From the NCBI RefSeq assembly GCF_000426865.1, contig NZ_AUGE01000015.1, positions 43,164 to 107,163 on the forward strand: DNA of 64,000 nt. The letters run 5' to 3'. The notes beneath the pieces were generated by a model. The model ran no database searches. It saw only the letters and a program-made list of their open reading frames with translations, and had not been told where the DNA came from. The position numbers and the translations under genes are program-made. Positions 51,870 to 58,892 of this stretch are shown here, piece after piece. The stretch comes from Citrifermentans bremense R1 (GTDB lineage Bacteria > Desulfobacterota > Desulfuromonadia > Geobacterales > Geobacteraceae). How positions within the stretch are numbered: the stretch's first letter is position 1; the number at the start of each line of letters is the position of its first letter.

Positions 51870-52121
51870 CTACCTCCTCACCATGATTTTCATTGCCATG
51901 CGCCGGGCGATGGCGATTCTCGATTCGTCCACCCTGAGCAGAACCGTGCCGCCGCCGTTTTTCAGCATCTCCACGCTCCTTCCCACCCGGATCCCCATGT
52001 CCTCCACCCGGATCGCCGTCTTTTCCAGCTCGCCTCGCACCGCGGAAGTTTCCGTCTTGCCCAAAAGGATCTCGACTATCTCGCCGCATTCGCCTGCACC
52101 TAAAATTCCGAGTGGTATCAT
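51870..52121 (-). CDS. Second FeoA-domain protein
   Basis: An 83-residue FeoA-like protein with IPLGILGAGECGEIVEILLG and VEDMGIRVGRSVEML. It diverges in the central basic stretch (LLRVDESRIAIARRMAMKI). A feoA-feoA-feoB order is common in Geobacter. GGAG precedes its ATG, and a Fur-box-like dyad lies just upstream. Confidence 0.88.
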   Translation of the reverse strand: MIPLGILGAGECGEIVEILLGKTETSAVRGELEKTAIRVEDMGIRVGRSVEMLKNGGGTVLLRVDESRIAIARRMAMKIMVRR

Positions 52122-52141
52122 GAGACGCTCCTCTCCATAAT

Positions 52142-52159
52142 CTTAATATTCATTTTCAC
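52142..52159 (-). promoter_or_regulatory. Candidate Fur box before feoAAB
   Basis: On the minus strand it reads GTGAAAATGAATATTAAG, an A/T-rich partial match to the GATAATGATAATCATTATC Fur consensus, 21 bases before the feoA ATG. Location between the porin terminator and feoA fits an iron-repressed promoter. Confidence 0.5.
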
Positions 52160-52167
52160 TCAACAGA

Positions 52168-52198
52168 CAAAAAGACGGGCAGGAAAGTTCCCCTGCCC
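52168..52198 (-). terminator. Rho-independent terminator after the porin gene
   Basis: On the minus strand GGGCAGG, eight bases, CCTGCCC, GTC, TTTTT, a few bases after the porin stop. It separates the porin from feoAAB transcription. Confidence 0.85.
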
Positions 52199-52205
52199 TA
52201 TTCGA

Positions 52206-53636
52206 TCAGAAGCTGATCCGGGCGCGCAGCGCGAGCGCCAGCACGTCGTCGTTGCCGCGCAGCCCGGCCGGGTGGACCAGGTACTGCGCCACCGGCGCGA
52301 TCTCGATCTGGTCGTTCACCTTGAACTTGTAGTAGACCTCGGCCAGCTTCTCCTGGGTATCGGCGATGGAGCCGTGCGCCTTGATCTGGCCGTAGGCTAC
52401 GCCGAGAACGTCGTCCTTTCTGGAGGGGAAAAGCCCGGCGTACTGCCCGCCGGCGCTCCAGGCCTGCTGGACCTCGTAGACATCCTTGTCGCGCTGGCCG
52501 TAGCGGGCGAAGAGGGTCAGCTTCTCGGTCAGCTGCTGGTCGAGGCTCGCTCCGAAGTTCCAGGCGTTTTTCTGCTCCAGCTTGCCTGTGAGTGCCCCGT
52601 CCAGGGCGGCGTAAAGGCGGTAGTTCCCTTCCAGATTCCCTGCCTTCACCTTGTAGTCGAGTTCCGCGATGCCGAAGCCGTGGCTGAAGATGTCGGCTGA
52701 GTCGGAGCTGTCTTCGCTGCCCGCATCGCCGCTGCCATAGCCAAGGCCAACGACGAGGGAATCGGTCAGTTTCGCTGCCACCCTTGCGCCCGGCCCGTTG
52801 GCAGGGAAGGGGAGCACGGCGGAGTGGACGAAGGCGCCGGCCAGGAACTGCCCGGTCTCGTCGTTGGCGACCGCGTTGGAATCGAAGTAGTTGGAAAGGT
52901 CGACCTTGCCGGCGGTCAGCACCATCCGGTCGTCGAAGGCTGAATGCTCGACCCACGCCTCGCGGAATCTGACCCGGTCGCTGGTGGATCCGGCCAGGCC
53001 GTTCAGGCCCGAGAAGGAGTTGATGCCAGCGGTCTTGTCGATCCCTTCGCCGCCGGTCGCTTCTAGGTCGAGGACGGCGATAGTGTTCTCCCCCACCTTG
53101 AAGTTGAAGACCAGATCGGCGCGTCCTACGGTGTCCGCGTGGTTTTTAGGGGTATGACCGACGGTCCCCTGGAGCACGCCGACCATACCGCCGCTAAGGG
53201 AGATGTTCTTGGTGAGCGCGGTGAACCTGGTGCCCAGGTCCTGATAGCGGGACTGAAAGGTCCGGGTGCCGACCAGCAGCATCTCGGCGCGCAGTTCCTC
53301 CTTCAAGTCGGCGAGCAGCAGCAGGTCTTCCCTGTCCACCGCCTGGTTTCCCTCCTTCACCGCTTTTTCCGCCATTTTCTCGGTCAAAAGCTGTACCGCC
53401 AGCGCGACATCTATCCGGGTGCACTCGTGTTGCTTTCCCTCCAGGAACTCCGGAGTGAAGAGCCCTTCGACCTTGTACTTCGCTCCGAGCCGCACAATCT
53501 CCTGGCAGGCCTTGTGCTTCAGTTCCACCCTTTCCGGAACCACCAGATCCGGATGCAGCGCGAACGCTGCTTCGGAAGAAAGCAAAAGGCTCCCCGCCAA
53601 GAATGCAGTTGCTACCGAAATCTTCTTGATACCCAT
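52206..53636 (-). CDS. Outer-membrane porin upstream of feo genes
   Basis: A 476-residue protein with a signal peptide (KISVATAFLAGSLLLSSEAAFA) and a periplasmic coiled region (about 60-125; QLLTEKMAEKAVKEGNQAVD). Beta-strand-rich sequence follows, with alternating hydrophobics and a terminal Phe (ALALRARISF), typical of outer-membrane barrels. AWVEHSAFDDRMVLTAGKVD resembles OprB-type carbohydrate porins. The ATG preceded by GAGGGGGG is chosen. A Fur-box-like dyad lies upstream, so it may be an iron-regulated entry pore for Fe2+ or chelates; that is inference. Confidence 0.8.
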   Translation of the reverse strand: MGIKKISVATAFLAGSLLLSSEAAFALHPDLVVPERVELKHKACQEIVRLGAKYKVEGLFTPEFLEGKQHECTRIDVALAVQLLTEKMAEKAVKEGNQAVDREDLLLLADLKEELRAEMLLVGTRTFQSRYQDLGTRFTALTKNISLSGGMVGVLQGTVGHTPKNHADTVGRADLVFNFKVGENTIAVLDLEATGGEGIDKTAGINSFSGLNGLAGSTSDRVRFREAWVEHSAFDDRMVLTAGKVDLSNYFDSNAVANDETGQFLAGAFVHSAVLPFPANGPGARVAAKLTDSLVVGLGYGSGDAGSEDSSDSADIFSHGFGIAELDYKVKAGNLEGNYRLYAALDGALTGKLEQKNAWNFGASLDQQLTEKLTLFARYGQRDKDVYEVQQAWSAGGQYAGLFPSRKDDVLGVAYGQIKAHGSIADTQEKLAEVYYKFKVNDQIEIAPVAQYLVHPAGLRGNDDVLALALRARISF

Positions 53637-53754
53637 CTCACCCCCCTCTTCAACTGTTGCGGCTGCCATTCCTCACTCTGTAAAAACGGATTATTCTATT
53701 TGGCTTATTGCTTTAGGCATCGGCATTTGACGTATCGGCTAGCAGCTGTAAAAC

Positions 53755-53769
53755 TGAAAGTTAATTTCA
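53755..53769 (-). promoter_or_regulatory. Candidate Fur-type dyad upstream of the porin gene
   Basis: TGAAA-5-TTTCA, about 120 bases before the porin start, in an AT-rich leader. It resembles the half-site pattern of Fur operators. The remaining gap up to the Fur-family gene shows no other gene. Confidence 0.4.
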
Positions 53770-53910
53770 CTCATTGGAGAAAAAAAATACTACTCCCTTA
53801 GCAGCAGATAGCTCCGAAGCGGCATAAATGTTCCGCAGAGGTGTATCTGGCGTATCCTATAGCCATCAGCGCGAATCAATCGCAGCAGGCTTTATAGGTC
53901 CTGCAAGTAA

Positions 53911-54366
53911 TCAGTTAGCGTTGGGATGACGTCCCTGACAGTGGCGGCAAAGCCCCTTGAGCTCGATCTTCAGTGTCTCGATGGCGAAGCCGAGATTATG
54001 AGCACGCCTTAGCTGTTCTTTCTCGACCGCGCCGTTTTCAAACTCGGTGACGGTGCCGCAGTCGCTGCAAACAAGATAGTCATGCCGTTCGCCCTGCCGG
54101 GCCAACTCATAGCGGGTGAACCCATCACCAAGATTGATCTCGCGGGCGAGACCGGACTCGGCAAGGAGCCTCAAGGAGCGATAAACGGTGGCATGGCCGA
54201 TATAGGGATGCTTCGCGCGCAAGAGCAGATAAAGCTCGTCGACGTGGGTGTGACGGCCCAGTTCGACCATCGCGTCGACCACAAGGTTGCGCTGCAAAGT
54301 CGTCTTGAGATGTTTTCTGGAAAGGAAATGGTTGAACCGCTCTTTCACTTGCTGCTTCATTTGCAT
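53911..54366 (-). CDS. Fur-family metalloregulator
   Basis: About 151 residues. The winged helix includes KTTLQRNLVVDAMVELGRHT and HVDELYLLLRAKHPYIGHATVYRSL. The metal region is GERHDYLVCSDCGTVTEF, and a second CxxC lies near the end (LKGLCRHCQGRHPNAN); the two CxxC pairs form the structural zinc site. The HDYLVC segment is Fur/PerR-like, and the metal specificity cannot be set from sequence. Placed next to the porin-feo cluster, it is the likely regulator. Two close ATG starts are possible. Confidence 0.88.
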   Translation of the reverse strand: MQMKQQVKERFNHFLSRKHLKTTLQRNLVVDAMVELGRHTHVDELYLLLRAKHPYIGHATVYRSLRLLAESGLAREINLGDGFTRYELARQGERHDYLVCSDCGTVTEFENGAVEKEQLRRAHNLGFAIETLKIELKGLCRHCQGRHPNAN

Positions 54367-54390
54367 GCCGCTTGCCCCGACTGTATCAGC

Positions 54391-54427
54391 GTGACATTTT
54401 TGCCACATATATAAAAAAGAATGTCAC
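54391..54427 (-). promoter_or_regulatory. Long-spaced perfect inverted repeat before the Fur-family gene
   Basis: GTGACATT, 21 bases, AATGTCAC. The arms are perfect 8-mers two turns apart and straddle a TATATA stretch that could be the -10. A likely operator, perhaps for autoregulation. Confidence 0.5.
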
Positions 54428-54649
54428 TTTCACCCACACTACATCGTTTTGCATGACCAAGGTTCACTCACTGGATTGCCCTGCCCAGACATCCAGCACC
54501 ACTGCAAACTGGCTGATTGTTCCAGCTTTTTAATAATGACAGAGGAATCAGTTGGTTTTGAAAGTTGAAGTCGTTTATAAAGGAGGTTCTGTGAGTTGTC
54601 AACATTTTTTTTGTGACAGGTACGAGGGTGGGCACTCCTACGGTAGCTG

Positions 54650-55099
54650 CTACAAAAAGAGGATCTTTCCTGGGTACGCTGCACAGAGCAGCTCCAGCTT
54701 TCCTCCTGGAGAGGCATGGCCAATGACCGCCTGGTCGGCAAGATCCATCATCATCTTGTTGCGTTGATAGCATTTGGATTCGCAGGGATGGGTCACACTT
54801 TCGGCGTAGCGCGAGATCACCAGCAGGCGCCCCGCCGAGATGTGCGCTCCCCATTCGGCGTCGATCCTCCCGAGCCCCTGCGCCATGGCGACAATGATCG
54901 GCTGTGTCCCCAGCAGGAGGCGGCAAAGCACCGCCTTCTCCAGGGGGGAGTGATAGCCGGAGATGACGCATCTCCCCTCTTCCCGCTGCTCGTCGGCCCA
55001 CCGGCACGCCTTCGCCGCAACTCCCTCGGGAACCTGGCGGGAACAAAGGAATGCGACCTTGTGCTGCATCAAGATTTCTTCGTTTCCGATCGAATACAT
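54650..55099 (-). CDS. Short DprA/Smf-like Rossmann protein
   Basis: A 149-residue protein similar to the DNA-processing-A fold: VAFLCSRQVPEGVAAKACRW, then VISGYHSPLEKAVLCRLLLG, QPIIVAMAQGL, GRLLVISRYAESV and MDLADQAVIGHASPGGKLE. The order follows DprA, but the N-terminal SAM and C-terminal winged domains are missing, and the GSR..S core is changed to CSRQV. It could be a free-standing DprA-like nucleotide-binding protein rather than a recombination mediator. AAGGGGGC precedes the ATG. Confidence 0.65.
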   Translation of the reverse strand: MYSIGNEEILMQHKVAFLCSRQVPEGVAAKACRWADEQREEGRCVISGYHSPLEKAVLCRLLLGTQPIIVAMAQGLGRIDAEWGAHISAGRLLVISRYAESVTHPCESKCYQRNKMMMDLADQAVIGHASPGGKLELLCAAYPGKILFL

Positions 55100-55359
55100 T
55101 GCCGCCCCCTTTATTACCTTCCCCGCGAGCAGCCCCAAGTATAGCTGCGTAGCCGCCGCCTTGCTCCCCGCTTCCCCTCCTTTTTTTAACCGGCTTCGCC
55201 TAGTTCCTTACCCTTGCCACGGGTGGTAAACTTCTGCGGCGGATTAATCGGCGCCAATACTTACCGTGACGCAGCGCATTCAAGCGGGCCGTGACTCGAA
55301 CCGCCTCATCGGTCCGGGCAGACGGTCAAGACAGGCGACAGCCAAAAGGAGGAACAAAA

Positions 55360-55761
55360 ATGGGAATAATCGATGACGTTACCAGCAAGGTTCGCGGCAT
55401 GAGCGGCGGGGAGAATTCCGGCCTCGTCAAGGGGATCGTGGAAATGCTCTCCAACAGGGAAACCGGCGGGTTGGGAGGCATCATCCAATCGTTCCAGCAA
55501 AAGGGACTGGGGGACATCATCTCCTCGTGGATCGGCAAAGGTCCCAACGCCCCCATCTCGCCTAACCAGGTGAAGGAAGGACTGGGGAACGAACGTATGC
55601 AGCAGCTTTCAACGCAGGCAGGAACCTCTACGGACGAAACGGCCAACAAACTGAGCAACATTTTGCCGGAGATGGTGGACAAGGCGACGCCGGAGGGGAC
55701 TGTGCCCGAAGGGGGCATCCTGGACAAGGGACTTGAGTTCATCAAGAGCAGGTTCTCGTAG
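55360..55761 (+). CDS. YidB-like (DUF937) protein
   Basis: A 133-residue soluble protein. GGLGGIIQSFQQKGLGDIIS, SWIGKGPNAPISPNQVKEGL and LSNILPEMVDKATPEG are the hallmarks of the YidB/DUF937 family, whose function is unknown. AAAGGAGG lies before the ATG. It is followed by a GC-rich hairpin. Confidence 0.88.
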   Translation: MGIIDDVTSKVRGMSGGENSGLVKGIVEMLSNRETGGLGGIIQSFQQKGLGDIISSWIGKGPNAPISPNQVKEGLGNERMQQLSTQAGTSTDETANKLSNILPEMVDKATPEGTVPEGGILDKGLEFIKSRFS

Positions 55762-55766
55762 CACCT

Positions 55767-55799
55767 AGCCCCCGCGCCCCACAAGAAGGCGCGGGGGCT
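55767..55799 (+). terminator. GC-rich hairpin after the YidB-like gene
   Basis: AGCCCCCGCGCC, nine bases, GGCGCGGGGGCT. A 12-bp stem without a T-tract. Confidence 0.6.
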
Positions 55800-55855
55800 C
55801 CACTGTCAGCCAACACACCGATTCCACTCGTCTTTTCCGCACGTATCATCCCCCC

Positions 55856-55883
55856 TTGACAACGCAAAAACAATGCTTATTTT
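55856..55883 (+). promoter_or_regulatory. Candidate promoter for the hsp20 pair
   Basis: TTGACA, 16 bases, TATTTT, about 45 bases before the first hsp20 ATG. CCTTGACA and a nearby CCCAT recall sigma-32 elements, but their spacing (22) is too long, so a sigma-70 reading is preferred. Confidence 0.5.
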
Positions 55884-55928
55884 CCCATCAGAGAATCACT
55901 CCATCACTCTGAAAAGGAGGCAACCGAC

Positions 55929-56375
55929 ATGGCAACCTGGGATGTATTCAAAGAGTTGGACAGCCTGAGAAGAGAAATTGACGAAGCATTTCGCGGCGCA
56001 GGGTACAACCGCCCCTTCGGCCCGGCGTTCCTCTCGCCGGTGGCGACCCGCCGGTTCCCGTTGGTGAACTTCAGCGAGGATGAAGGGAGCGTCTACGTCG
56101 AGGCACTGGTACCTGGCGTCGACCCCAAGGACGTCGACCTCTCCGTCCTCAGGAACACCCTGACCATAAGCGGCGAAAGGAAACCCTTCGCAGAGGTGAA
56201 AGGCGTAATTCACCGCTCCGAGCTCGGATCCGGCAGGTTCACCCGAACGCTGGAACTCCCGGTCGACATCGACCCGAACAACATAACGGCGCAGTGCAAG
56301 GACGGGATGATGCAGATCAAGCTGGCCAAGGCCGAGCACGCGAAACCTAAGAAGATAGATATCAAACTCTCGTAA
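55929..56375 (+). CDS. Small heat-shock protein Hsp20 (first of pair)
   Basis: A 148-residue alpha-crystallin-domain chaperone. The N-terminal arm is WDVFKELDSLRREIDEAFRG; the core has VYVEALVPGVDPKDVDLSVL, LTISGERKPF and the signature GRFTRTLELPVDIDPNNI near the C-terminal part, with a final KPKKIDIKLS. Such proteins hold unfolding clients. AAAGGAGG precedes the ATG. A second hsp20 follows about 30 bases later. Confidence 0.93.
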   Translation: MATWDVFKELDSLRREIDEAFRGAGYNRPFGPAFLSPVATRRFPLVNFSEDEGSVYVEALVPGVDPKDVDLSVLRNTLTISGERKPFAEVKGVIHRSELGSGRFTRTLELPVDIDPNNITAQCKDGMMQIKLAKAEHAKPKKIDIKLS

Positions 56376-56406
56376 GGATCATTCCATCACGAAGGAGGTC
56401 TTAGAA

Positions 56407-56805
56407 ATGGCACCCAACAGCTTGACCGAAAGAAACGACGAGCGCAACGCCCAGACCCGTGAGGAAACCAGGTCTAACGAAAGGTATATCCGCCCCGCGG
56501 TTAACATCGTGGAGACAGAAGAAGGACTCTTCCTGACCGCCGACCTACCGGGCGTGGCCAAGGGGGATATCGACGTCAACGTCGAAAAAGGGATCCTCAC
56601 CATCACGGCGCTGGCGAAATCGACCCTTATGGGGACCCCGGTTTACAGCGAATTCCAGCTGGGGAACTACTACCGTCAGTTCACCATTCCCGAGAGCCTG
56701 GACCACGAAAAGGCCAAGGCAGACTTCGTCAACGGCATCCTGACCCTCAGGATTCCCAAGGCGGAGATCGCGAAGCCAAGACGTATCGAGGTGCAGATCG
56801 GCTGA
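56407..56805 (+). CDS. Small heat-shock protein Hsp20 (second of pair)
   Basis: A 132-residue Hsp20 with a longer charged arm (NSLTERNDERNAQTREETRS), then PAVNIVETEEGLFLTADLPG, KGILTITALAK, YYRQFTIPESLDHEKAKADF and LRIPKAEIAKPRRIEVQIG. The two paralogues are divergent and may form mixed oligomers. AAGGAGG precedes the ATG. A hairpin follows. Confidence 0.92.
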   Translation: MAPNSLTERNDERNAQTREETRSNERYIRPAVNIVETEEGLFLTADLPGVAKGDIDVNVEKGILTITALAKSTLMGTPVYSEFQLGNYYRQFTIPESLDHEKAKADFVNGILTLRIPKAEIAKPRRIEVQIG

Positions 56806-56867
56806 CAATCACTCAGACGAGCAGAAAGGGGATCTCCCCACCTCAAAAACCACCATCAAAATAGCAG

Positions 56868-56886
56868 GGGCCGCCCATGGCGGCCC
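56868..56886 (+). terminator. Hairpin after the hsp20 pair
   Basis: GGGCCGCC, three bases, GGCGGCCC, then TT. A strong stem with a short tail, in the gap before the cytochrome gene. Confidence 0.6.
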
Positions 56887-56992
56887 TTCGCATTTCTGGC
56901 GCTTTCGGCTCATTTTTTGATCTGGATCAAAGAAATCCCCTCGGGCATATGGTTTACATGAGCACCATTTTTATATTCCCAAGGAGGTTTCA

Positions 56993-58216
56993 ATGCTTCA
57001 CTGTCTCAAAAAACTGGCCGGAGGTATGGCCTTGATGCTCATGTTGGCTGTGCCTGCACTGGCTGCCGAAAGCAACTGCATCACCTGTCACAAGAAGATC
57101 ACCCCGAACATCGTCAAAGACTTCCTCGAAGGCGAGATGGGCAAAAGCGGCAGCGTCGACTGCTTCCACTGCCATGGCAAAGAGCACCAAAGCGCGAAAG
57201 ACGTGGCCAAGGTCACCATGCCGACCGAGAAGACCTGCAAGCAGTGCCACACCAAGGAGCATGACCAGTACGCCTCCGGCAAGCACGCCTTGGCCTGGGT
57301 CGCCATGGACGCCATGCCGACCAACAAGATCCAGCCCCACGCCTACATCCAGGGTATGAAGGGATGCGGCGGCTGCCACAAGGTCGGCATCCGCGACGAG
57401 AAGTCCCGCGACGAGGGTCGCTACGGCTCGCCCTGCAATTCCTGCCACACCCGCCACAAGTTCAGCAAGGCCGAGGCGAAGAAACCCGAAGCCTGCCGCA
57501 CCTGCCACATGGGCTTCGACCATCCGCAGTGGGAGATGTGGTCCAACTCCAAGCACGGCTCCATCTACCAGATGGAAGGCGACACCGGCCGGGCCCCCAC
57601 CTGCCAGACCTGCCACATGGGTGACGGCGACCACAACGTAATGACCTCCTGGGGCTTCCTCGCCCTGCGCCTGCCGGAAGAGGACGCCGAGTGGATGGGG
57701 TACCGCGTGACCATCCTCAAGGGTCTGGGAGTTCTCGACGCAGCCGGCAAGCCGACCCCGCGCCTGGATCTCGTGAAGGCAGGCAAGGTAGCCCGCCTGA
57801 CCAAGGAGGAGTGGCAGGCGTCCCGCGACAAGATGGTGGGCGTCTGCAGCAAGTGCCACAGCCCCAGCTACGCGAAGACCAGCCTTGGCAACGCCGACAA
57901 GATGATCAAGGAAGCCGACAAGCTGATGGCCGAGGCGATCACCATAGTCGCCGACCTGTACGACAAGGGGATCATCAAGCCACAGAAAGGTCAGCCGGCC
58001 TACCCGGACCTGCTCACCTTCTACGACACCAGGACACCCATCGAGCAGACCCTGTACGTGATGTTCCTGGAGCACCGCATGCGTGCCTTCCAGGGTGCGT
58101 TCCACATGAACCCCGACTACGTCACCTGGTACGGTCTGGCCGAAATGCAGAAGGACCTGGTGGATATCAAGGCCGATGCAGCAGCGATGATCCGCGAATC
58201 GGGTCACAAGAAGTAA
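56993..58216 (+). CDS. Octaheme c-type cytochrome of the hydroxylamine oxidoreductase family
   Basis: A 407-residue secreted cytochrome. The signal peptide (MALMLMLAVPALA) is followed by eight CXXCH sites: CITCH, CFHCH, CKQCH, CGGCH, CNSCH, CRTCH, CQTCH and CSKCH. Spacing and FDHPQWEMWSNSKHG fit the HAO/epsilon-HAO family. The C-terminal helical part has HMNPDYVTWYGLAEMQ; whether one of its Tyr residues corresponds to the P460 cross-link of HAO needs an alignment. Members oxidise hydroxylamine or reduce nitrite or hydroxylamine to ammonium. No nitrogen genes flank it. AAGGAGG precedes the ATG, and a strong terminator follows. Confidence 0.85.
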   Translation: MLHCLKKLAGGMALMLMLAVPALAAESNCITCHKKITPNIVKDFLEGEMGKSGSVDCFHCHGKEHQSAKDVAKVTMPTEKTCKQCHTKEHDQYASGKHALAWVAMDAMPTNKIQPHAYIQGMKGCGGCHKVGIRDEKSRDEGRYGSPCNSCHTRHKFSKAEAKKPEACRTCHMGFDHPQWEMWSNSKHGSIYQMEGDTGRAPTCQTCHMGDGDHNVMTSWGFLALRLPEEDAEWMGYRVTILKGLGVLDAAGKPTPRLDLVKAGKVARLTKEEWQASRDKMVGVCSKCHSPSYAKTSLGNADKMIKEADKLMAEAITIVADLYDKGIIKPQKGQPAYPDLLTFYDTRTPIEQTLYVMFLEHRMRAFQGAFHMNPDYVTWYGLAEMQKDLVDIKADAAAMIRESGHKK

Positions 58217-58235
58217 AGCCTTATTTCCAATGCTT

Positions 58236-58273
58236 AAAAAAAAAGCGGGGCGTCTAGGACGCCCCGCTTTTTT
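58236..58273 (+). terminator. Rho-independent terminator after the octaheme cytochrome
   Basis: A-run, GCGGGGCGTC, TAG, GACGCCCCGC, TTTTTT. A 10-bp GC stem extended by A-T pairs; one of the strongest in the window. Confidence 0.95.
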
Positions 58274-58321
58274 CACAGAAAGCCCGTGAAGCAGCGGGTG
58301 CGCCACCATCCTTAGGCGAAA

Positions 58322-58350
58322 TTGACACCGTAGTATCACCGTAGTATCAT
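58322..58350 (+). promoter_or_regulatory. Promoter of hicAB with tandem repeat
   Basis: TTGACA, exactly 17 bases, TATCAT. An 11-bp direct repeat, ACCGTAGTATC, occurs twice head-to-tail across spacer and -10, a likely HicB operator. The expected start of transcription falls on the CTG that opens hicA. Confidence 0.65.
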
Positions 58351-58356
58351 CACTCA

Positions 58357-58554
58357 CTGCCACCAAAGATCCGGGAACTCATAGAGCGTCTAAAGAAAGC
58401 TGGATTTGTCGACCGGGGCGGCAAAGGGAGCCATCGGAACTTCACCCATCCCGATTGCGCCAAACCGATAACATTATCCGGCAACCTCGGTGACGACGCG
58501 AAACCTTACCAGCAACGGCAGGTCGAAGCTGCAATCAAGGAGTGCAAAAAGTGA
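58357..58554 (+). CDS. hicA: HicA-family mRNA interferase toxin, apparent CTG start
   Basis: A 65-residue frame that reads PPKIRELIERLKKAGFVDRG then GKGSHRNFTHPD, the HicA double-stranded-RNA-binding fold with the catalytic His in GSHRNF. The natural first residue should be Met before PPKIREL; that codon is CTG here, and an in-frame TAG is seen just upstream, so no ATG or GTG is available. No ribosome-binding site precedes it. It may be leaderless with a CTG start, or a mutated toxin. Its stop overlaps the hicB start. Confidence 0.7.
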   Translation: MPPKIRELIERLKKAGFVDRGGKGSHRNFTHPDCAKPITLSGNLGDDAKPYQQRQVEAAIKECKK

Positions 58555-58892
58555 AGAAGACAGACAAGTACTTGAAACTGGTCGAGTGGTCCGAGGAGGA
58601 TGGTTGTTATGTCGGGACCTGTCCAGGTCTTATCTACGGCGGGGTCCATGGAGATAATGAGGCAGAGGTTTACCGTGAGCTTTGTGAAACGGTGGCGGAG
58701 GCAATAGAGCTGTACGAAGCCGATGGCAAGCCGCTGCCACCTGCCACGGCAAATAAGGAGTACTCCGGTCGGTTTGTGCTGAGGGTCGACAAGGAGTTGC
58801 ATCGCCAAGTAGCCATCCGTGCCCTCAGATCCGGCGAAAGCCTGAACAGCTATTGCCAAAAGATATTGAAGAAAGCAATCGCGGAAGGCTAA
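58551..58892 (+). CDS. hicB: HicB-family antitoxin
   Basis: A 113-residue antitoxin. The N-terminal partial RNase H-like HicB fold is YLKLVEWSEEDGCYVGTCPG; the C-terminal part (FVLRVDKELHRQVAIRALRS then GESLNSYCQKILKKA) is a ribbon-helix-helix DNA-binding domain. It starts at the GTG that overlaps the hicA stop, eight bases after AAGGAG; an in-frame GTG three codons earlier lacks a spaced ribosome-binding site. Its stop codon overlaps that of the convergent capA-like gene by four bases. Confidence 0.88.
   Translation: MKKTDKYLKLVEWSEEDGCYVGTCPGLIYGGVHGDNEAEVYRELCETVAEAIELYEADGKPLPPATANKEYSGRFVLRVDKELHRQVAIRALRSGESLNSYCQKILKKAIAEG

Noticed and set aside
56990..58366. 458-residue frame antisense to the cytochrome
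   Set aside because: Antisense shadow; the eight CXXCH sites on the plus strand settle the coding strand.
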